DNA of 64,000 nucleotides from Sterolibacterium denitrificans (lineage in GTDB: Bacteria > Pseudomonadota > Gammaproteobacteria > Burkholderiales > Rhodocyclaceae), in NCBI RefSeq assembly GCF_900174485.1, contig NZ_LT837803.1, positions 1,751,305-1,815,304 on the forward strand, written 5' to 3'. The notes beneath the pieces were generated by a model, which saw only the letters and a list, made by a program, of their open reading frames with translations, had not been told where the DNA came from and did not search any database. The translations under genes and the position numbers were made by a program. This document shows, in pieces, positions 58,392-64,000 of this stretch; within the stretch, counting starts at the first letter, position 1; the number at the start of each line of letters is the position of its first letter.

Positions 58392-59378
58392 TTACTTGCC
58401 GAGCAGGTGCTTCACGCCGTCGCGCTCTTCGGTGAGTTCCTGCAGCGTGGCGTCCATCTTTTCGCGCGAGAAGGCATCGATTTCGAGGCCCTTGACCAGT
58501 TCCCACTTGCCGCCCGCGCAAGTCACCGGCATGCCGTAGATGATGCCTTCGGGAATGCCGTAGGAACCGTCGGAGCAGACGCCCATGGTGACCCACTTGC
58601 CGTTGGTGCCCAGCGCCCAGTCGCGCATGTGGTCGATCGCGGCGTTGGCGGCGGAAGCAGCGGAAGACAGGCCGCGCGCCTCGATGATCGCCGCGCCGCG
58701 CTTGCCGACGGTGGGGATGTAGGTGTCGCGGTACCAGGCTTCGTCATTCACCAGGCCGACGGCATTCTGGCCGGCGACGCTGCAGAAGCGGATGTCCGGA
58801 TACATCGTCGGCGAGTGGTTGCCCCAGACGATCATCTTCTCGATCTCGGTGACGGCCTTGCCGGTGCGCGTGGCCAGTTGCGACAGCGCGCGGTTGTGGT
58901 CCAGGCGCAGCATGGCGGTGAAGTTCTGGCGCGGCAGATCGGGCGCGGAGTTCATGGCGATCAGCGCATTGGTGTTGGCCGGGTTGCCGACCACCAGCAC
59001 CTTGACGTCGCGCGCGGCGACGTCGTTCAGGGCGCGACCCTGGACGGTGAAGATCGCGCCGTTGGCTTCCAGCAGGTCCTTGCGCTCCATGCCCTTGCTG
59101 CGCGGGCGGGCACCGACCAGCAGCGCGTAGTTGGTGTCCTTGAAGGCGATGTTGGGATCATCGGTCTGCACCACGCCGGCCAAGAGCGGGAAGGCGCAGT
59201 CTTCGAGCTCCATGACCACGCCCTTGAGCGCCGGCAGGGAAGGGGTGATTTCGAGCAACTGCAGGATGACCGGTTGATCCTTGCCGAGCATTTCGCCGCT
59301 GGCGATGCGGAACAGCAGGCTGTAACCGATTTGACCGGCAGCGCCGGTGACGGTAACGCGAACGGGGGCTTTGGTCAT
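58392..59378 (-). CDS. mdh: Malate dehydrogenase
   Basis: NAD-dependent malate dehydrogenase (328 aa) of the cytosolic/betaproteobacterial type. The NAD site [22 protein letters not shown], the substrate arginines in [15 protein letters not shown], and the catalytic region [13 protein letters not shown] with its His are present. It is first in the minus-strand TCA block and divergent from the GntR gene, with a perfect palindrome in the shared 236-base promoter region. Confidence 0.96.
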   Translation of the reverse strand: MTKAPVRVTVTGAAGQIGYSLLFRIASGEMLGKDQPVILQLLEITPSLPALKGVVMELEDCAFPLLAGVVQTDDPNIAFKDTNYALLVGARPRSKGMERKDLLEANGAIFTVQGRALNDVAARDVKVLVVGNPANTNALIAMNSAPDLPRQNFTAMLRLDHNRALSQLATRTGKAVTEIEKMIVWGNHSPTMYPDIRFCSVAGQNAVGLVNDEAWYRDTYIPTVGKRGAAIIEARGLSSAASAANAAIDHMRDWALGTNGKWVTMGVCSDGSYGIPEGIIYGMPVTCAGGKWELVKGLEIDAFSREKMDATLQELTEERDGVKHLLGK

Positions 59379-59565
59379 GCTGAGAACTCCTTGGTGTAAA
59401 GAATGATGGAAGCCTGGGAAGCCAAAAACCGCTGACTATACACCGGCTTTTCCGGGCTTGAGCTGCTTCCCTGGATAAGGCTGCGGAAAGGATGGAAAGG
59501 GTAAAAAAGGGTATTTTTTGCACCACGAATCTTATTGCAGGCCAGCATTATGTGTCAAACGATAT

Positions 59566-59589
59566 TTTATGTCTTATATAAGACATAAA
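59566..59589. promoter_or_regulatory. 24-bp perfect palindrome, probable GntR operator
   Basis: The half-site TTTATGTCTTAT is mirrored without mismatch over 24 bp, centred at 59577.5, in the mdh-gntR divergent promoter region, 26 bases before the GntR start. AT-rich palindromes of this kind are typical for GntR dimers. Regulation of mdh and the regulator itself is inferred. Confidence 0.65.
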
Positions 59590-59614
59590 TGAATATGGAC
59601 GATGGCAGGTTTTT

Positions 59615-60382
59615 ATGGTGAAATTCCGCTCCATGTCACAGGACAGCGTATCCGCGCCTACCTTCAGTCCGCTCTACCGCCAGATCAAGACCTTGATACT
59701 GCAAGGTCTCGAGGCGGGCGAGTGGCGTCCCGGCGAGCTGATTCCAAGCGAGACCGAACTGGCGTTGCGCTTCAATGTCAGCCAGGGCACGGTGCGCAAG
59801 GCCATCGACGAGATGGCGGCGGAGAGCCTGCTGGTGCGCCGCCAGGGCAAGGGAACTTACGTGGCTTCGCATACGGACGCCGGTCCGCGCGAGGCCTTTC
59901 GTTTTCTGCGGCTGGTTGCCGAAACCGGCGCCACCGAAACCCTCCAGAGCGTGCCGCTCGAATGCTGGCGAGCCAAGGCGGGTCACGAGGCGGCGCGCAC
60001 TTTGGGGATCGCCTTCGGCGCGCCGATCATCATCGTGCGGCGTTTGCTGAAATTTTCCGGCAAGCCGGTCGTGATCGAGGAAATCTACCTGCCGGGTGAA
60101 TTGTTCGGCGGACTCGATCTGGAAATGCTGCAGGCCTACCAGGGACAGGGTTCTTTCTACAGCCTGCTGGAGACCCGCTTCGGCGTGCGCATGCTGCGTG
60201 CCGAGGAGCGCATCCGCGCCGTGGCTGCCGACCCGGTCAATGCCAAGCTGCTCGAAGTTGCGCAGGGCACGCCGCTGTTGTCGGTCGAGCGGGTCAGCCA
60301 TACCTATGGCGATCGTCCCGTCGAATGGCGTCAAAGCCTGTATTCGACGGCGACGCACTATTACTCGAACGAGCTGAGTTGA
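59615..60382 (+). CDS. GntR/HutC-family transcriptional regulator
   Basis: 255-aa regulator with an N-terminal winged helix (LIPSETELALRFNVSQGTVRKAIDEMAAESLLVRRQGKGTYV) and a C-terminal UTRA ligand-binding domain (about 85-250). It sits between divergent mdh-lyase-acnB and codirectional sdhCDABE, which makes it a likely TCA-cycle regulator responding to a carboxylate or CoA intermediate. The ligand is not deducible. A nearby later ATG (in MSQDS) is an alternative start. Confidence 0.88.
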   Translation: MVKFRSMSQDSVSAPTFSPLYRQIKTLILQGLEAGEWRPGELIPSETELALRFNVSQGTVRKAIDEMAAESLLVRRQGKGTYVASHTDAGPREAFRFLRLVAETGATETLQSVPLECWRAKAGHEAARTLGIAFGAPIIIVRRLLKFSGKPVVIEEIYLPGELFGGLDLEMLQAYQGQGSFYSLLETRFGVRMLRAEERIRAVAADPVNAKLLEVAQGTPLLSVERVSHTYGDRPVEWRQSLYSTATHYYSNELS

Positions 60383-60586
60383 TGCGCTGGTTGCCCCCGT
60401 TATCCGTTCATTGCGCGCATGGGCTGGGCGCATACGCTAGAATTCCGAGTTCCGCGTCTGGCAACGGTCAGGGCCGGTTCGAGGTTCCTGGCTTCTTTCC
60501 TGCGCGCAGGTTCGAGTCCAAGGCAGCCATGAGCACCATGAATAATCATGAGCAATCACAAGCAACCGTATGGGAGTGAAAAACCT

Positions 60587-60970
60587 ATGTCTGAGTTAAC
60601 CAAGCAGCGCCCGAAGTTTCTGGATTTGACCAAGATCCAGTTGCCTCTGGCGGCCAAGATGTCGATCCTGCATCGAATCAGCGGCGGTGCAATTTTCCTG
60701 TTGCTCCCGTGCCTGATCTACCTGCTGCAACTGTCGCTGGGCACGCCCGAGGAGTTCGAGACTTTTCTGGCCATCACCCGCCATCCGGTGGTCAAGCTGA
60801 TTTTCCTGGCGTTGACCTATGGTTTCGTCCATCACGTCTGCATGGGCATCCGCCTGCTTCTGATCGACATACACAAGGGCGTGGCAAGGGATACCGCGCG
60901 TGCCAGCGCCAAGCTCGTGCTGGTGGCCGGCCTGGTGATTACGGCAATTCTGGGGGTGACGCTATGGTAA
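60587..60970 (+). CDS. sdhC: Succinate dehydrogenase cytochrome b556 subunit
   Basis: Three-helix membrane anchor (127 aa). KMSILHRISGGAIFLLLPCLIYLL carries the quinone-site Ser/Arg region and VHHVCMGIRLLLIDIH the haem histidine. ATG 60587 with GGGAG upstream begins MSELTKQRPKFLDL; an earlier in-frame start is unlikely. The end overlaps sdhD by seven bases. TAGAAT at 60438-60443 may be the operon's -10 element, though no well-spaced -35 is seen. Confidence 0.93.
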   Translation: MSELTKQRPKFLDLTKIQLPLAAKMSILHRISGGAIFLLLPCLIYLLQLSLGTPEEFETFLAITRHPVVKLIFLALTYGFVHHVCMGIRLLLIDIHKGVARDTARASAKLVLVAGLVITAILGVTLW

Positions 60971-61314
60971 TGACACGCAATGTGGTGGGCGCCGGCTACG
61001 GCTTCGGCGATTGGTTCCTGCAGCGCATCACCGCCATCGCCATGATGGTCTATGTGGTCGTTCTGGCGCTGTGTCTGCTACTCGGGCCGGAACTGAGCCG
61101 CGAAAGCTGGCATGCCTTGATGTCCGGCGCGTTCATGCGCGTGCTGAGCGTGGTCTTCATCCTCAGCGTGGCCTACCACGCCTGGGTCGGCGTGCGGAAT
61201 ATCTGGATGGACTACATCAAACCCGTGGGCTTGCGCATCGCGCTGCATTCCGTGACCGCGCTCACGCTGATCGCCTGTGCTGGCTGGGCCACGCAGATAC
61301 TCTGGAGGCTGTGA
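60964..61314 (+). CDS. sdhD: Succinate dehydrogenase hydrophobic membrane anchor
   Basis: Second anchor subunit (116 aa) with three helices. GYGFGDWFLQRITAIAMMVYVVVL and the haem/quinone segment YHAWVGVRNIWMDYIKPVGLR are typical. Two overlapping starts are possible (60964, 60970); the first has a GGGGG ribosome site seven bases upstream. It lies between sdhC (overlap) and sdhA (three bases). Confidence 0.92.
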   Translation: MVMTRNVVGAGYGFGDWFLQRITAIAMMVYVVVLALCLLLGPELSRESWHALMSGAFMRVLSVVFILSVAYHAWVGVRNIWMDYIKPVGLRIALHSVTALTLIACAGWATQILWRL

Positions 61315-61317
61315 CAA

Positions 61318-63105
61318 GTGAATATTCCCGTTCGTAAATTCGATGCCGTGATCGTCGGCGCCGGTGGCGCCGGCCTGCGCGCGGCGATCCAGTTGTCGGA
61401 AGCCGGCCTGAAAACGGCCGTACTGACCAAGGTTTTTCCGACCCGTTCGCATACCGTGGCCGCCCAGGGCGGCGTGGCCGCTTCGCTCGGCAACTCCGAG
61501 GAAGATCACTGGCACTGGCACATGTACGACACCGTCAAGGGCTCCGACTGGCTCGGCGACCAGGACGCCATCGAGTTCATGTGCCGCAAGGCCAATGAAG
61601 TCGTGGTCGAACTGGAGCACTACGGCATGCCCTTCGACCGCCTCGACAACGGCCGCATCTATCAGCGTCCGTTCGGCGGCCACATGTCGAACTTCGGCGA
61701 TAAGCCGGTACGCCGCTCCTGCGCGGCGGCCGACCGCACCGGCCATGCGATGCTGCATGCGATGTACCAGCGCAACGTCAAGGTCAATACCCAGTTCTTC
61801 GTCGAATGGATGGCGCTCGACCTGATCCGCGACGATGAGGGCGACGTGCTGGGCGTGACCGCCATGGACATGGAAACCGGCGAAATCGTCATGTTCCATT
61901 CGCGGGCGACGATTTTCGCCACCGGCGGCTCGGGGCGGATTTTCCATTCCTCGACGAATGCCTTCATCAATACTGGCGACGGCCTGGGCATGGCCGCGCG
62001 TGCCGGCATTCCGCTGGAAGACCTGGAGTTCTGGCAGTTCCACCCGACCGGCGTGGCCGGCGCGGGCGTGCTGATCACCGAAGGCGTGCGCGGCGAAGGC
62101 GGCATCCTGCGCAACAGCTCGGGCGAGCGTTTCATGGAGCGTTACGCGCCGAATGCCAAGGATCTGGCTTCGCGCGACGTGGTTTCGCGCGCCATGGTCA
62201 CGGAAATCAACGAAGGACGCGGTTGCGGGCCGAACAAGGATTATGTGCTGCTCGACATCACCCACCTCGAACCGGCCACCATCATGAAGCGGCTGCCGGG
62301 CATCCGCGAGATCGGCATCCAGTTTGCCGGCGTCGATTGCATCAAGGCGCCGCTGCCGGTGGTGCCGACCTGCCACTACCAGATGGGCGGCATTCCGACC
62401 AATCATTTCGGCCAGGTGGTGGTGCCGAAGGGCGATGACCTGAACAGCGTCGTTCAAGGCTTTTACGCCGCCGGCGAATGCGCCTGCGCTTCGGTGCATG
62501 GCGCCAACCGCCTGGGCACCAACTCGCTGCTCGATCTGCTGGTGTTCGGCAAGTCGGCCGGCGAGACGGCGGTTGCGGATCTGCAGAAGGGCGTCAGGAA
62601 TCACAAGCCGATTCCCCAGGAAGCCATCGAGCGCAGCCTTGCCCGCGTCGATCGCCTCAACAACCAGAAGAGCGGCAGCAACGTGCATGAAGTGCGTCTG
62701 GACATGCAGCGCGTCATGCAGAAGCACTGCGGCGTATTCCGCTTCGACGACCTGCTGAAGGAAGGCGTGGACATGATCCTCGACGTCGAGAAGCAGGTGC
62801 GGCAGACCGAGATCAAGGACAAGTCGCAAGTCTGGAACACCGCGCGCCTCGAAGCGCTGGAGCTCGACAACCTGATCGAAGTGGCCAAGGCGACGATGGT
62901 TTCCGCCGAGGCGCGCAAGGAATCGCGTGGCGCCCACGTGCGCGACGATGCGCCGGATACGCCTGCGCATCCGAATGGCCGCGACGACCAGAACTGGCTC
63001 AAGCACACGCTGTGGTACAGCGAAGGCAACCGCCTGGCCTACAAGCCGGTGCAGATGAAGCCGCTGACGGTCGATACCATCGAACTCAAGAAGCGCGCCT
63101 ATTGA
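61318..63105 (+). CDS. sdhA: Succinate dehydrogenase flavoprotein subunit
   Basis: FAD-containing catalytic subunit (595 aa) that oxidises succinate to fumarate. [18 protein letters not shown] binds FAD; the histidine in [14 protein letters not shown] takes the covalent flavin; [21 protein letters not shown] and [11 protein letters not shown] form the active site. The start is a GTG (61318) directly beginning the conserved [14 protein letters not shown]. It is three bases after sdhD. Confidence 0.97.
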   Translation: MNIPVRKFDAVIVGAGGAGLRAAIQLSEAGLKTAVLTKVFPTRSHTVAAQGGVAASLGNSEEDHWHWHMYDTVKGSDWLGDQDAIEFMCRKANEVVVELEHYGMPFDRLDNGRIYQRPFGGHMSNFGDKPVRRSCAAADRTGHAMLHAMYQRNVKVNTQFFVEWMALDLIRDDEGDVLGVTAMDMETGEIVMFHSRATIFATGGSGRIFHSSTNAFINTGDGLGMAARAGIPLEDLEFWQFHPTGVAGAGVLITEGVRGEGGILRNSSGERFMERYAPNAKDLASRDVVSRAMVTEINEGRGCGPNKDYVLLDITHLEPATIMKRLPGIREIGIQFAGVDCIKAPLPVVPTCHYQMGGIPTNHFGQVVVPKGDDLNSVVQGFYAAGECACASVHGANRLGTNSLLDLLVFGKSAGETAVADLQKGVRNHKPIPQEAIERSLARVDRLNNQKSGSNVHEVRLDMQRVMQKHCGVFRFDDLLKEGVDMILDVEKQVRQTEIKDKSQVWNTARLEALELDNLIEVAKATMVSAEARKESRGAHVRDDAPDTPAHPNGRDDQNWLKHTLWYSEGNRLAYKPVQMKPLTVDTIELKKRAY

Positions 63106-63133
63106 TGACGGCCCCGAAGACAAGGAAGCAATC

Positions 63134-63856
63134 ATGACTACCGAACACCACAAGCGCAGCGTCAAGTTCCAGATTTACCGCTACAACCCGGACAAGGACG
63201 CCAAGCCTTACATGCAGGACATCACGGTCGAGCTGGAAGCCACCGACCGCAAGCTGCTCGATGCCATCGTCAAGCTGAAGTACTACGATGATTCGCTGTC
63301 CTTCCGCCGCTCCTGCCGCGAAGGGATTTGCGGCTCGGACGCGATGAACATCAATGGCCGCAACGGCCTGGCCTGCCTGACCGACATCGACTCGCTCAAG
63401 CAGCCCATCGTCCTGCGTCCGCTGCCGGGCCTGCCGGTGGTGCGCGACCTGATCGTCGACATGACGCAGTTCTTCAAGCAATACCACTCGATCAAGCCCT
63501 ACCTGATCAACAACGATCCGCCGCCCGAGCGCGAGCGCCTGCAATCGCCGGAAGAGCGCGAGAAGCTGAACGGCCTCTACGAGTGCATTCTCTGCGCCTG
63601 CTGTTCGACCAGTTGTCCGTCGTTCTGGTGGAATCCGGACAAGTACGTCGGTCCGGCCGGCCTGCTCAACGCCTATCGCTTCATCGTCGATTCGCGCGAC
63701 CAGGCCACCAACGAGCGGCTGGATGACCTCAACGATCCGTATCGCCTGTTCCGCTGCCATACCATCATGAACTGCACCGATGTCTGTCCCAAGGGCCTCA
63801 ACCCGGCGGAAGCGATCGGCAAGATCAAGGATGTGATGGTGCGTCGCGCCGTCTGA
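63134..63856 (+). CDS. sdhB: Succinate dehydrogenase iron-sulfur subunit
   Basis: 240-aa electron-transfer subunit. Three cluster motifs are intact: CREGICGSDAMNINGRNGLAC (2Fe-2S), CILCACCSTSCP (4Fe-4S) and CHTIMNCTDVCPKGL (3Fe-4S). It couples SdhA to the quinone site of SdhCD. The stop overlaps sdhE by one base. Confidence 0.97.
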   Translation: MTTEHHKRSVKFQIYRYNPDKDAKPYMQDITVELEATDRKLLDAIVKLKYYDDSLSFRRSCREGICGSDAMNINGRNGLACLTDIDSLKQPIVLRPLPGLPVVRDLIVDMTQFFKQYHSIKPYLINNDPPPERERLQSPEEREKLNGLYECILCACCSTSCPSFWWNPDKYVGPAGLLNAYRFIVDSRDQATNERLDDLNDPYRLFRCHTIMNCTDVCPKGLNPAEAIGKIKDVMVRRAV

Positions 63857-64000
63857 TGAACATGAATCCGCCTGTCCTCTCACCTGGACGGCTCAGGTGG
63901 CATTCGCGGCGCGCCCTGCTCGAACTCGATCTGGTCCTGGAACGTTTCTGGCAGCGCCAGGAGCAGGATGGCAAGCCGCTCGATGACGAACAGGCGCAGA
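63856..64000 (+). CDS. sdhE: Succinate dehydrogenase flavinylation factor, 3'-truncated by the window edge
   Basis: The first 48 residues of a small SdhE/YgfY-type protein that helps attach FAD to SdhA. RLRWHSRRALLELDLVLERFWQ matches the family N-terminal helices, but the RGxxE motif reads RALLE, so Gly is Ala. The start overlaps the sdhB stop by one base. The position right after sdhB supports the call. The gene continues beyond the window. Confidence 0.82.
   Translation, partial: MNMNPPVLSPGRLRWHSRRALLELDLVLERFWQRQEQDGKPLDDEQAQ

Noticed and set aside
57187-58596. 469-residue version of the CoA-ester lyase
   Set aside because: The extension would read through a REP-like palindrome and into mdh; ATG 58185 begins the family domain.
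60500-60525. tRNA fragment in the sdh leader (GGTTCGAGTCC, a T-arm-like sequence)
   Set aside because: No matching 5' arm, anticodon or acceptor stem; an isolated chance match.

Overview
The window is GC-rich, densely packed bacterial DNA carrying no rRNA and no CRISPR array. It looks like chromosome of a denitrifying betaproteobacterium, most likely of the Rhodocyclales/Azoarcus-Thauera kind. The reasons are the TorF-type porin-glnK-amtB block behind a sigma-54 promoter, a Tat-type (clade I) nitrous oxide reductase cluster, tandem aat-bpt, and an acnB / CoA-ester lyase / mdh // gntR-sdhCDABE arrangement. The taxonomic call is an inference from gene content.

Layout. 1-6.6 kb: gltB (its 5' end lies outside the window) and gltD for glutamate synthesis. 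5.4-9.7 kb: a lysine/peptidoglycan block, dapL-lysA-nadE-dapF, using the DapL aminotransferase shortcut, which is unusual for this class. 9.7-13.3 kb: a glutamine amidotransferase, then the nitrogen-regulated porin-glnK-amtB operon. 13.4-15.7 kb: a large c-di-GMP turnover protein with a degenerate receiver domain. 16.1-21.6 kb: etfBA, an acyl-CoA dehydrogenase and ETF-quinone oxidoreductase, together a complete route for electrons from acyl-CoA to quinone. 21.9-24.4 kb: galE and the two N-degron aminoacyl transferases. 24.4-28.4 kb: a ferric iron ABC transporter split over three transcription units, with a Fur-like site. 28.7-32.5 kb: patatin lipoprotein, NlpC/P60 hydrolase, PrpE-like acyl-CoA synthetase. 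32.6-33.1 kb: tRNA-Val, tRNA-Glu, tRNA-Asp. 33.3-39.2 kb: zinc alcohol dehydrogenase, a lipase-like protein, parC and a small secreted protein.

39.2-50.7 kb is the denitrification island. A Crp/Fnr regulator fused to two PilJ-type sensor modules is divergent from nosZ, followed by nosR, nosD, nosF, nosY, nosL, two small unrecognised genes (one TumE/DUF6516-like) and a second, His-tailed NosL. FNR-like boxes sit at about -41 of both the nosZ and nosR promoters. NosZ carries a Tat signal followed by a lipobox, so it may be membrane-tethered.

50.7-54.4 kb: an LLM-class oxidoreductase, then a small accessory patch with integron attC-like sites and single-gene cassettes (a frameshifted YHYH/Excalibur protein, a small membrane protein, a thioesterase). 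No integrase is visible in the window. A TacA/TacT-type toxin-antitoxin pair follows. 54.5-64 kb: TCA-cycle genes acnB, a citE-like lyase and mdh on the minus strand. Opposite them are a GntR regulator, with a 24-bp perfect palindrome in the shared promoter region, and sdhCDAB plus the start of sdhE on the plus strand.
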